Positions 1 through 10,670 of a stretch of 64,000 nt of DNA are shown here, piece after piece. The notes beneath the pieces were generated by a model. It saw only the letters and a program-made list of their open reading frames with translations. It made no database searches and had not been told where the DNA came from. The translations under genes were made by a program, and so were the position numbers. Origin of the DNA: Ipomoea triloba (Eukaryota > Streptophyta > Magnoliopsida > Solanales > Convolvulaceae); assembly GCF_003576645.1 (NCBI RefSeq), contig NC_044920.1, positions 13,305,073 to 13,369,072 on the forward strand, written 5' to 3'. The stretch's first letter is position 1. Each line of letters starts with the position of its first letter.

Positions 1-1200
1 ATCGAACCGTAATCTTCCATACATATTAGTAATACTAGTTTTATACGCGCATTGCGCGAATGGGTTAATGCCCAATGTTTATATTTAAATAAATATTTAA
101 AAGTATATCAATGCAAGATTATATAGGAGAAGTTTATACATGGGTAATTAAATGTCGAATTTTTTTATTTAAATATCTAACCCAAAGTATATGAGTCCAA
201 GATAATATAGAAAATTCATTATAATTATTACTAAAATAAATATTTGCAACCTTGTAAAATCGATAGTCTAAATATTTGGTAAAAAATGATAGTCTAAATA
301 AATACTACTTTTAATTTGAATTTTTCTAAGTGTTCTTAATTCTCTTTTGAGTAACATTGTCATTGTCTTCATCTTTACTATTTGTTCTCTTCCTTTTTGT
401 TGGTAGTCTGTTATTTGCAATTCGGTTATTGTTGGTAGCATAGATGACAACGTCATGAAATGAGATTATGATATAGGAGCTATGAACTTTCCTTTAGGTG
501 TTCTGCTTGGGGTTCATTTGGTTCAACCATTATTGTTGAATGAGTTATTATGGATAAAGAAATCCCTAGTTTAAGAAAAAAATTAAATTAATTAATAAAA
601 ATTTGAAAATTTAAAATATTATGTATTCCAAAGATATTAAAAGGTAGTTTCTCGCTTCAATTTGCTGGGTCAGGGGTTATTTGAGTACTTTCATTGTCAA
701 CAAATCCCCCAAGTAGTTAATATGATTGGTTTCAAACTATTCTTTTTTATTTTTTTTTTTCATGATATTAAAGAAATACATATGTATCATTTTTTTTGGT
801 TAACTACTAATTTATTTAATTCAATAAGAGTAAAATAGAGTGATTCCGCTTCAATTTGTTGGGTTATTATTTGAGTACTCTCTTTGTCAACCAATCCCCA
901 AGTAGTTAATATAATTAGCTTCAAATTATTTAATTTTTTTTCATAGTATTAATAAAATACTTGGTAAATAAATATATACATTATTTGTACTATAACTTTG
1001 ATATTTAATTACAAGATATTGTAAAAATAAGATAATGGACAATGTAATGAATATCAATTGATAAATTTGAATGTAAAGAATCTTTGCATGAGAAAAATAA
1101 AGACAATATAACTAATGAAATTATTTCTCTTATTTAATTTAATTTTTTGATAATGAATAATTTTTTCAAATAAAGGTATTGTAGACACATAATTCTAAAT
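1..1200. other. AT-rich intergenic sequence, no gene seen
   Basis: I see no coding region here. The sequence is AT-rich. From about 640 it contains diverged partial copies of the unit repeated further right: a phrase around 'ttgggttatttgagtac' occurs near 660 and near 860, followed by the 'catagtattaataaaatacttgg' phrase. It looks like decayed repeat sequence. Confidence 0.5.
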
Positions 1201-3255
1201 TAAAGAATACATATGTATCATTTTTTTGTAGCTACTAATTTATTTAATTCAATAAGAGTAAAATAGAGTGAGAAACTTAATTATGTCAAATTTGATTGAG
1301 ATGAGGTTCGAACCTAAGACCTTTCTTATAGAAATTAATGGGTAAGTTAAAAGTTAACGGAATATTAACGGAGAAGAGAATATTTAACGGAAAACTTAAC
1401 GGATAATCATAAAAGTAAGGTTAAATTAGGTAATCTCTATTAATAATATTAATCTGATTATCTTAACCATCTATTTGATTAAATAATTCATCTGAACCAT
1501 CCATTTGATTAAATAATTTGACCGCCATTTTTCTACCCATTTTAGGCTAACTCTCTTTGGTCTTATTAGTATAGTAGATAATTGATTGGAGAATAGAAAT
1601 AAATGAAATAGTTATTTTTAAGGACAAAAATGTCAATTTAACATTTCAGGGGGAAACTACCATTTTTAAAATAACTGAGGGGAAAAACTGTCACTTTAAT
1701 AATCAGGGGAAAAAAGTGTTATATGCACATAACTTAGGGGGAAAAAATGTCATTTTCTCTTCTTTTTTTTTTTTTTTTTTTAATTTAATTTCCATAGTAT
1801 TAATAAAATACTTGGTAAATAAATATATAACATTATTTGTACTATAACTTTGATATTTAATTACAAGATATTGTAAAACTACTATAACTTTGATATTTAA
1901 AAGTAGTTAATATAATTAGCTTCAAATTATTTTAATTTTTTTTTCATAGTATTAATAAAATACTTGGTAAATAAATATATAACATTATTTTGTACTATAA
2001 CTTTGATATTTAATTACAAGATATTGTAAAAATAAGATAATGGACAATGTAATGAATATCAATTGATAAATTTGAATGTAAAGAATCTTTACATGAGAGA
2101 AAATAAAGACAATGTAACTAATGAAATTATTTCTCTTATTTAATTTAATTTTTTGACAATGAATAGTTTTTTCAAATAAAGGTATTGTAGACACATAATT
2201 CTAAATTAAAGAAATACATATGTATCATTTTTTTTTGTAGCTACTAATTTATTTAATTTAATAAGAGTAAAATAGAGTGAGAAACTTAATTATGTCAAAT
2301 TTGATTGAGATGAGGTTCGAACCTAAGACCTTTTTTATAGAAATTAATAGATAAATTAAAAGTTAACGGAATATTAACGGAGAAGAGAATATTTAACGAA
2401 AAACTTAACGGATAATTATAAAAGTAAGGTTAAATTAGGTAATCTCTATTAATAATATTAATCTGAATTATCTTAACCATCTATTTGATTAAATAATTCA
2501 TCTGAACCATCCATTTGATTAAATAATTTGACCGCCATTTTTTCTACCCATTTTAGGCCTAACTCTCTTTGGCTCTTATTAGTATAGTAGATAATTGATT
2601 GGAGAATAGAAATAAATGAAATAGTTATTTTTAAGGACAAAAATGTCAATTTAACATTTCAGGGGGAAACTACCATTTTTAAAATAACTGAGGGGAAAAA
2701 CTGTCACTTTAATAATCAGGGGAAAAAAGTGTTATATGCACATAACTTAGGGGGAAAAAATGTCATTTTCTCTTCTTTTTTTTTTTTTTTTTTTAATTTA
2801 ATTTCGGGTAAGTTAAAAGTTAACGGAATATTAACGGAGAAGAGAATATTTAACGGAAAACTTAACGGATAATTATAAAAGTAAGGTTAAATTAGGTAAT
2901 CTCTATTAATAATATTAATCTGAATTATCTTAACCATCTATTTGATTAAATAATTAATCTTAACCTTCCATTTGATTAAATAATTTGACCGCCATTTTTT
3001 CTACCCATTTTAGGCCTAACTCTCTTTGGCTCTTATTAGTATAGTAGATAATTGATTGGAGAATAGAAATAAATGAAATAGTTATTTTTAAGGACAAAAA
3101 TGTCAATTTAACATTTCAGGGGGGAAACTACCATTTTTAAAATAACTGAGGGGGAAAAACTGTCACTTTAATAACTCAGGGGAAAAAAGTGTTATATGCA
3201 CATAACTTAGGGGGAAAAAATGTCATTTTCTCTTCTTTTTTCTTTTTTTTTTTTT
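1201..3255. repeat. Tandemly reiterated AT-rich repeat (about 0.45-1 kb units)
   Basis: A unit containing the phrases 'gaggttcgaacctaagacc', 'taacggaatattaacgg', 'gaccgccatttttctaccc' and 'cttagggggaaaaaatgtc', and ending in a T-rich tract, occurs at about 1,201-1,790, again at 2,211-2,800, and as a shorter copy at 2,805-3,255. Units are 90% or more alike by eye. The palindromic GGTTCGAACC resembles a pol III B box on either strand, so an ancient SINE-like component is possible but unproven. The same material recurs after the N at 4,614. Confidence 0.75.
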
Positions 3256-4613
3256 AATTTTAATTTCTTTTACAATTTACTATTCCCTAAAGTCTAAAAT
3301 TTTAGAGTTTCTATCCTCTATTTGTAAACCATGATCTTCATCTTCCAATATCCCCTCACTACTAGACTTTGTGAAGTGAAAGTCACGCTGATATTGAATG
3401 GTGTATTCATGAGTGTGACAATTGGGAGCAGAGATTGTAGCACTGATGAGAGTCACAATCTGCCACAAAAGTCTTTATCTGGGTAACTAGCTATAGATAC
3501 TCAACTTCGCCCTTGAAACTCCAAGCACCAAACTCATTTTCCAAATTAATTGGAAATTATATACTTTAACTTGTTTTGTGGGTTACGACCCCCATTTTCT
3601 ACGTCATGGCTGCTGAGTCTTGACAATAAATATCTGGAAATTCCTTTAATGAAGCTTCCATTCAAGGCCAAAAATGGGTACAATAATTTGTCATTGCACT
3701 GTAGGATATATTAAACTCCGAATACTTATATAGTGAATCATGATACATGTTATGGATGAACATTTCGGTTAAGTAACCCAAACCAAACCAGACCAGACCA
3801 GTTCAATTTTGGTTTATTGTTCAAAACCAAACAGTTATATTTTGTGTACACTGAACGATTTCGTTTCAGTTCAATTCAGTTAAATATCGAACCTAATTAA
3901 ATATTGTTCAGTGTATATATATAATTAGGACCAAATGAGAACTACCCGTGAAAAGTGTGGACAAATTTAATCATTCAATCTAGGATGATCAAATATTGAA
4001 AATTAACAAAAATAAGGGAAAAAACGCGATAATATTTTTGTAATTACAATTATGCATTTGAAAAAAAAAAATTCAAATACATTGTCAATTATTTACGAAT
4101 GCACTTTCAAGCAACAATCAAGCCGTTTTTCGTTTTGCAAACAAACAAGCCTTTCATGAATGCACTAAGCATGTCGAAATTATTTGTCATTTTATTCATG
4201 GAAAAATCATCATTAGTCGAATCAAAACAACTTTTATTAGCTCAGACTTTTAGTTGAGATGGAGCACATGCTTCAATTTAGTATCAAATAACAACATTTA
4301 TTCCCTCCCCTTATCAATTGGAAGGCATCTTCACCGAAGATGTGTTGCTTCATGCTTTTGAAGTCATCACATCCAAGCTCACACACCGACTTTGAGTTTG
4401 AGGGGAGGGTAAATAATCATTCCATATTCCTAATTTCACCATTTGCACATATTTAGAATATTTGTATTCTTTTTCTTAGGAATTACTCTGTATTGTATTA
4501 GGTAAATATTGATTCTTTACCTAATTTATATCTTTAACATTAATTTCTTAACGATACAAATACTCTTGTAAACTTTAGGTAATATATATAAGTATCATTT
4601 TTTTTCTCTACGC
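1991..4613. repeat. Left copy of a long duplication flanking the N at 4614
   Basis: This 2,623-bp segment ends exactly at the single N (4,614). It is repeated almost base for base at 4,615-6,780, which begins with the same 'tgtactataactttgatatt' phrase. The right copy is 457 bp shorter because it holds one AT-rich repeat unit where this copy holds two. Its hybrid unit begins like the first and ends like the second. The most likely explanation is two overlapping contigs placed side by side. Confidence 0.85.
3283..3375 (-). pseudogene. Relic of an LRR-RLK C-terminal tail
   Basis: On the minus strand the sequence encodes SSSEGILEDEDHGLQ followed by about 14 more residues ending LDFRE and a stop. 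The first 13 residues match the C-terminal tail of the receptor kinase at 7,221 (SSSEGILEDEDHCL). No kinase domain precedes it: upstream residues do not resemble the catalytic domain. It is a leftover 3' end of a lost paralog. The same relic appears at 5,450-5,542 because of the contig overlap. Confidence 0.75.
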
Positions 4614-4614
4614 N
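4614..4614. other. Single-N contig join
   Basis: A lone ambiguous base lies between two stretches that both have counterparts elsewhere in the window. The left side matches sequence ending at 6,780 and the right side matches sequence starting at 1,991. It marks an assembly joint rather than a sequence polymorphism. Confidence 0.9.
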
Positions 4615-6780
4615 TGTACTATAACTTTGATATTTAATTACAAGATATTGTAAAAATAAGATAATGGACAATGTAATGAATATCAATTGATAAATTTGAA
4701 TGTAAAGAATCTTTACATGAGAGAAAATAAAGACAATGTAACTAATGAAATTATTTCTCTTATTTAATTTAATTTTTTGACAATGAATAGTTTTTTCAAA
4801 TAAAGGTATTGTAGACACATAATTCTAAATTAAAGAAATACATATGTATCATTTTTTTTTGTAGCTACTAATTTATTTAATTTAATAAGAGTAAAATAGA
4901 GTGAGAAACTTAATTATGTCAAATTTGATTGAGATGAGGTTCGAACCTAAGACCTTTTTTATAGAAATTAATAGATAAATTAAAAGTTAACGGAATATTA
5001 ACGGAGAAGAGAATATTTAACGAAAAACTTAACGGATAATTATAAAAGTAAGGTTAAATTAGGTAATCTCTATTAATAATATTAATCTGAATTATCTTAA
5101 CCATCTATTTGATTAAATAATTAATCTTAACCTTCCATTTGATTAAATAATTTGACCGCCATTTTTTCTACCCATTTTAGGCCTAACTCTCTTTGGCTCT
5201 TATTAGTATAGTAGATAATTGATTGGAGAATAGAAATAAATGAAATAGTTATTTTTAAGGACAAAAATGTCAATTTAACATTTCAGGGGGGAAACTACCA
5301 TTTTTAAAATAACTGAGGGGGAAAAACTGTCACTTTAATAACTCAGGGGAAAAAAGTGTTATATGCACATAACTTAGGGGGAAAAAATGTCATTTTCTCT
5401 TCTTTTTTCTTTTTTTTTTTTTAATTTTAATTTCTTTTACAATTTACTATTCCCTAAAGTCTAAAATTTTAGAGTTTCTATCCTCTATTTGTAAACCATG
5501 ATCTTCATCTTCCAATATCCCCTCACTACTAGACTTTGTGAAGTGAAAGTCACGCTGATATTGAATGGTGTATTCATGAGTGTGACAATTGGGAGCAGAG
5601 ATTGTAGCACTGATGAGAGTCACAATCTGCCACAAAAGTCTTTATCTGGGTAACTAGCTATAGATACTCAACTTCGCCCTTGAAACTCCAAGCACCAAAC
5701 TCATTTTCCAAATTAATTGGAAATTATATACTTTAACTTGTTTTGTGGGTTACGACCCCCATTTTCTACGTCATGGCTGCTGAGTCTTGACAATAAATAT
5801 CTGGAAATTCCTTTAATGAAGCTTCCATTCAAGGCCAAAAATGGGTACAATAATTTGTCATTGCACTGTAGGATATATTAAACTCCGAATACTTATATAG
5901 TGAATCATGATACATGTTATGGATGAACATTTCGGTTAAGTAACCCAAACCAAACCAGACCAGACCAGTTCAATTTTGGTTTATTGTTCAAAACCAAACA
6001 GTTATATTTTGTGTACACTGAACGATTTCGTTTCAGTTCAATTCAGTTAAATATCGAACCTAATTAAATATTGTTCAGTGTATATATATAATTAGGACCA
6101 AATGAGAACTACCCGTGAAAAGTGTGGACAAATTTAATCATTCAATCTAGGATGATCAAATATTGAAAATTAACAAAAATAAGGGAAAAAACGCGATAAT
6201 ATTTTTGTAATTACAATTATGCATTTGAAAAAAAAAAATTCAAATACATTGTCAATTATTTACGAATGCACTTTCAAGCAACAATCAAGCCGTTTTTCGT
6301 TTTGCAAACAAACAAGCCTTTCATGAATGCACTAAGCATGTCGAAATTATTTGTCATTTTATTCATGGAAAAATCATCATTAGTCGAATCAAAACAACTT
6401 TTATTAGCTCAGACTTTTAGTTGAGATGGAGCACATGCTTCAATTTAGTATCAAATAACAACATTTATTCCCTCCCCTTATCAATTGGAAGGCATCTTCA
6501 CCGAAGATGTGTTGCTTCATGCTTTTGAAGTCATCACATCCAAGCTCACACACCGACTTTGAGTTTGAGGGGAGGGTAAATAATCATTCCATATTCCTAA
6601 TTTCACCATTTGCACATATTTAGAATATTTGTATTCTTTTTCTTAGGAATTACTCTGTATTGTATTAGGTAAATATTGATTCTTTACCTAATTTATATCT
6701 TTAACATTAATTTCTTAACGATACAAATACTCTTGTAAACTTTAGGTAATATATATAAGTATCATTTTTTTTCTCTACGC
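4615..6780. repeat. Right copy of the duplication around the N at 4614
   Basis: This corresponds to 1,991-4,613 minus one repeat unit of about 457 bp. After 6,780 the sequence continues into unique DNA leading to the receptor kinase, so this copy is probably the one correctly connected to the right-hand region. Confidence 0.85.
5450..5542 (-). pseudogene. Second appearance of the RLK tail relic
   Basis: Identical to the tail relic at 3,283-3,375. It lies inside the segment duplicated across the N at 4,614, so it is probably the same locus seen twice rather than another gene copy. Confidence 0.75.
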
Positions 6781-7029
6781 ATGATGCATCTTCTTTACCA
6801 TCTACTCATCTAGCGTGTTTTTCTTCTTACAATATTTTAAATTGTATCACTTACATGATGCTTAAAATAGTTTCGTATAAGAGAAATTAAAAACTTTAAA
6901 TGTTCCATTCATCCATTTATATTATCTTTTTGATTACTCCAACTCAATTTATGTTTTGTGTAACTCTTACTCTATTCTTGTTATTTCTTTAATTCCTTTT
7001 GAATTACCTTCTCTATAAAATCACTCTTG

Positions 7030-7265
7030 AATGACCTTATTTACAATCTACTATTGCCTATATTCTAAAATTTTACAGTTTATATCCTCTATTTGTAAAC
7101 CATGATCTTCATCTTCCAATATCTCCTCACTACCAGAACACTTATTTACAAAATAAAAAACTGCTTATTTACAATCTACTATTGCCTAAAGTCCAAAACT
7201 TCACAGTTTCTATCCTGTATTTATAAACAATGATCTTCATCTTCCAATATCCCCTCACTACTGGA
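7030..7265 (-). repeat. Tandem duplication of the RLK 3' end (about 120 bp)
   Basis: Two adjacent copies beginning 'cttatttacaatctactattgcc' (about 7,035 and 7,163) both contain the antisense of the SSSEGILEDEDH tail. The left copy (7,063-7,143) is a free tail relic; the right copy overlaps the 3' end of the receptor kinase exon. In the left copy the tail reads on beyond DHGLQ, whereas the kinase gene stops after DHCL. Confidence 0.75.
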
Positions 7266-7636
7266 ACACTTAATAAGCGGTAAAACATCACGCTCACTAA
7301 CACTTCTTTCTTTGCCATATGGTGATAGAGGGCTGGGATGTTGGAGGATCCGCAAGGCTTCTCTCATGGTTGGTCTTTGAGCTGGAGTTTTACCAGTACA
7401 GAAGATCCCTAGCTTGAACACTCCACACATCACATCTATGTTCTCTGCCTCCTTTATTTCCTCATCTAAAGCATCCTCAATGGGGTTTTCTTCTACAACA
7501 TAGTATCGTGCCCAGTCAGCTAGGCAACAATCCATATCTCCATCATTCGGCTCTCTTCCTGTCACCAGTTCCAGAAGGATCACCCCGAAGCTATACACAT
7601 CAATCTTCTCATTCACTCTTCTAGTTTTTACATACT
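7221..7636 (-). CDS. RLK1 kinase C-lobe exon (exon 2)
   Basis: This exon begins after a TCTCAG acceptor (7,639-7,637) and completes the APE motif as A-P-E-Y-V-K. It continues through the subdomain IX motif DVYSFGVILLELVTG, the WARYY and DEEIKEAEN stretch, GIFCTG, and the subdomain XI arginine in PAQRPTMREALRIL. It ends with a serine-rich tail and stop after EDEDHCL. The lengths of helices and tail are normal for the family. Compared with the free tail relics nearby, this copy has a TAA where they have CAA (Gln), so the last 14 or so residues are missing. Confidence 0.85.
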
Positions 7637-7736
7637 CTGAGATAAACATTATTAAACCAAAGTTTAACTTGCAAAATTCATTATTTGTAACACAAATTTA
7701 GTTAGATAGTGTGGCAACATATGTATAGTGACTCAC
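7637..7736 (-). other. RLK1 kinase intron (100 bp)
   Basis: The donor is CCAG|GTGAGT (GT at 7,736-7,735) and the acceptor is TCTCAG|AG (7,639-7,637). It splits the codon for the E of APE (phase 1). Both signals are canonical, and splicing restores GYIAPEYVKTRR. The homologous intron in RLK2 has grown to over 10 kb. Confidence 0.85.
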
Positions 7737-8346
7737 CTGGAGCTATATACCCACACGTGCCAGCAAAGGTGGACATTGTGTTGGGATCACCATGTTTCAT
7801 CAACATTCTGGCTAGGCCGAAATCTGCAATCTTGGCATTGAACTCTGAATCTAGAAGAACATTGCTGGATTTTACATCCCTATGAACAATTGGCGGTGAG
7901 CAGTTGTGATGCATATAGGACAGCCCTTGAGCAGTTCCGATTGCGATCTTCAGTCTAGTAGGCCAGTCAAGGAATTGGCCATGTGATCTTTTCTTTGCAT
8001 GAAGCCACAGATCCAGGCTGCGATTTTCCATGTATTCATACACAAGAAGGTTTGATTCTTCACATGAAATGCAGCACCAGAGCTTCACTATGTTGGAATG
8101 ACGAATTGTTCCCAGTATTTTAACTTCTGCTTGAAACTCCTTCTCACACAACTTGTAGTTGTTCCGAATACTCTTAACAGCAACTTTTTCTCCAGTGCGT
8201 AACGCCGCAACATAAACTTTCCCTGATCCTCCACTCCCGACCATATTGTCCTCTGCTAAATTTGGTAAAATGTCTGATTCCATGAAGTTTAAAGTGTGGA
8301 ATGGTGTGAGCTTCCAGTGTTGAACCAATGCTTCTTTTCTTTTCTT
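7737..8346 (-). CDS. RLK1 kinase N-lobe and catalytic loop (exon 1, 3' part)
   Basis: In frame directly after the TAA at 8,349-8,347 comes KKRKEALVQHWKL, then the kinase domain. It has the glycine loop VGSGGSGKV, the ATP-binding lysine in VAVKSI, a C-helix glutamate (KEFQAEV), hinge LLVYEYMEN, catalytic loop HRDVKSSNVLL, ADFGLA, and the TCGYIAP activation-segment end at the splice donor. It has the RD signature of an active kinase. There is no ATG shortly before the domain, so the kinase is unlikely to be made independently. Confidence 0.85.
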
Positions 8347-10669
8347 TTATTCCAATCTTCTAATCTTGAACACATGCACCATATATAGAATGACCACTAG
8401 AAACAAAAGAGCTACTATACTTCCAATAATGGCAATAAGTTTGGATTTCTCAGTTTTTTCTCTACAATCCCTGAGGCCTAATGAGGGCGTAGTAGCACAG
8501 AGACCAGGATTGTTCAAGAAGCTCTTTCGAAAAGACACAACTTCAAATTCATCTGGAATTTTCCCCGAGAGATGATTGGAGGACAGATTAAGTGAATTTA
8601 CAACCAAATGACCTATTTCAGGTGGGATTTCTCCAGAGAATTGGTTTTCAGAGAGGTCTAGCTGATTAAGATACAAAAGACTTAGTGCTGGAGGGATTGT
8701 ACCTGAAAGTTGATTTCTGCTGCATGTCAATGTGGACAGTGACTCCCAAGATATAATATTTGAAGGAAAATTTCCAGAAAGCTTATTCCCATCAAGCCTA
8801 AGGACTGATAAAGATCTAAGGGCAGTGAGTTCATGAGGAATTTGACCTGTTAAGAGATTATTGCTTGCACTGAAGAAATACAGATTGCTCCAAGAAGAGA
8901 TTGCCGGAGGAATTTCACCAAAAAATTGGTTGTTACTAATATCAAGTATAGATAAATTTGATGTAATGTTTTTTGGCAGCTGACCAGTGAACTGGTTATT
9001 CTTAATAAACATTTTTGGCAGCTGACCAGTGAACTGGTTATTCTTAATAAACAACCATTTCAATTGCCCAGTGAACTGGTTATTCTTAATAAACAACCAT
9101 TTCAATTGCCCAGATGTCCAAACACCATCAGGAATTTCACCAGAAAATCGGTTGTTGCTAATATCAACAATATATAAATTTGATGCCATCTTTTGTGTGC
9201 TAATATCAACAATATATAAATTTGATGCCATCTTTTGTGGCAGCTGACCAGTGAACTGGTTATTGTTAATCTGCAACACTTCCAAATTCTCAGCCGTCCA
9301 TAAACCTTCAGAAATTTCACCCGAAAATCGGTTGTTGCTGATATCAACTAGAGATAAATTTGATGCCACCTTTTGTGGCAGCTGACCAGTGAACTGGTTA
9401 TTGTTAATCAGCAACTCTGTCAAAGGCCCAATTGTCCATAGACCATCAGGAATTGTACCGGAAAGATTGTTTCTCTCAACCCTGACTCCACTCATGGTGT
9501 TGCAATCCTCAAGTGATTTTGGTAACTCACCCGTGAGATTGTTGTCAAAAGCATAAATGCCATACAATACCTTATTATAACACAAACCATCTGGTAGTGA
9601 TCCTGTAAGATGGTTTTTGGAGACATCAAAAACTTTAAGCTTCGAAAATCGACCTAAATCTGGCGGAAGTTCACCTGACAGATTATTCATGAAGAGTTCA
9701 ATAGAAGACAGTGCTGGCAGTCTACCTATGCCTACTGGTATTTTCCCTGATAATTGATTCATGAACAAGGCCAAATTTTCCAACTTTACCATCTTTCCGA
9801 TGTCTTCTGGAATGCTCCCCGTCAAGCTGTTATTAGAAAAATCAATAACATTCAAATTCAATGCCATAACTGGACGGGGAACAGGCCCAGACAATCTGTT
9901 TGTGTAGAGGAAAACCGTGGTCAAATTCTTGAGCAGGAAGAAGTCACTTGGAATGTTTCCACTCAAGTCATTTTTGCATAAATCCAGGTACTCTAGTGCT
10001 TCCATGCTGCTGATATTTTCCGGGATTTTGCCAATCAAGTTGGCCTCTTTCATCCAGAGGTGTCTCAGTTTCTTCAACTGGGTAAAACTTGGCGGGATTT
10101 CCTGTGGTGAGAAACTATTCTGGCTAAGAACAAGAACTTCAAGATTCAGGAGGTTGCCAATCTCTGGAGCGAATGAGCCATTTGTGAACAGTCCAGCTAG
10201 CTGAAGTTCTTTTAGACCTTTTAGGCCTTCAATTCCAGCTGGAACGCCGCCCACGAACCAGTTAGAAGACAGTTTAAGAACCTGTAGTCGAGGAAAAAGC
10301 AGGCTAATATCATCAGGGATGATGCCACTGAGGTTGTTAAAAGAAAGGTCCAAGTATTCAAGATTGGAACAATTGTACAGAAATGTAGGAAATGATCCAG
10401 GGATATTGTTGTTGTTGAGATCAAGATGAGTGAGATTTTTCAGGTCGCAGATGAAGGGGGGATTGTGTCGTTGATGATTAGGGCACCAAGCTGAATTTTG
10501 GTGACGACGCCATTCCGGCAGGTGATTCCCAGCCAGGTACAGTGGTCTGATGATGAAGTCCAGTGATGAGAGATGTTTGGTGAGTTCGAAAAGTGCTTCT
10601 TTAAATCAAGAAGAATTGATCTGTCAGGACTGTTGCCACTGATATGGGATTGTCCATGGCAGAGGAAAG
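8347..10669 (-). CDS. RLK1 LRR ectodomain and transmembrane helix (left contig)
   Basis: The reading frame is open from beyond 10,353 to a TAA at 8,349-8,347. It encodes successive plant-specific LRRs (LxxLxLxxNxLSGxIPxx), the C-terminal cap with NPGLC and an RDC, and one hydrophobic helix (IAIIGSIVALLFLVVILYMV). The basic stop-transfer KIRR and then the stop follow. Between about 9,000 and 9,240 it holds several extra 14-residue blocks (KWLFIKNNQFTGQL twice, KMASNLYIVDIS twice), each a tandem 42-bp in-frame duplication. If translated as is, the product would be a receptor-like protein without kinase. Confidence 0.8.
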
Positions 10670-10670
10670 N
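10670..10670. other. Single-N contig join inside RLK1
   Basis: Left of the N the sequence ends 'tggcagaggaaag', matching 12,141-12,153. Right of it the sequence begins 'aaatcggttgttgctaat', matching from 9,145. This fuses the receptor's signal-peptide region head to tail onto its own middle LRRs and gives a nonsensical reading frame across the joint. Confidence 0.92.

Noticed and set aside
1290..1325. tRNA gene suggested by GGTTCGAACC
   Set aside because: The motif is palindromic and repeated with its flanks in every AT-rich unit. No cloverleaf arms or A box at the proper distance were found.
8366..10204. Plus-strand open frames across the LRR region
   Set aside because: They are antisense shadows of the conserved LRR coding sequence and appear identically in both contig copies.
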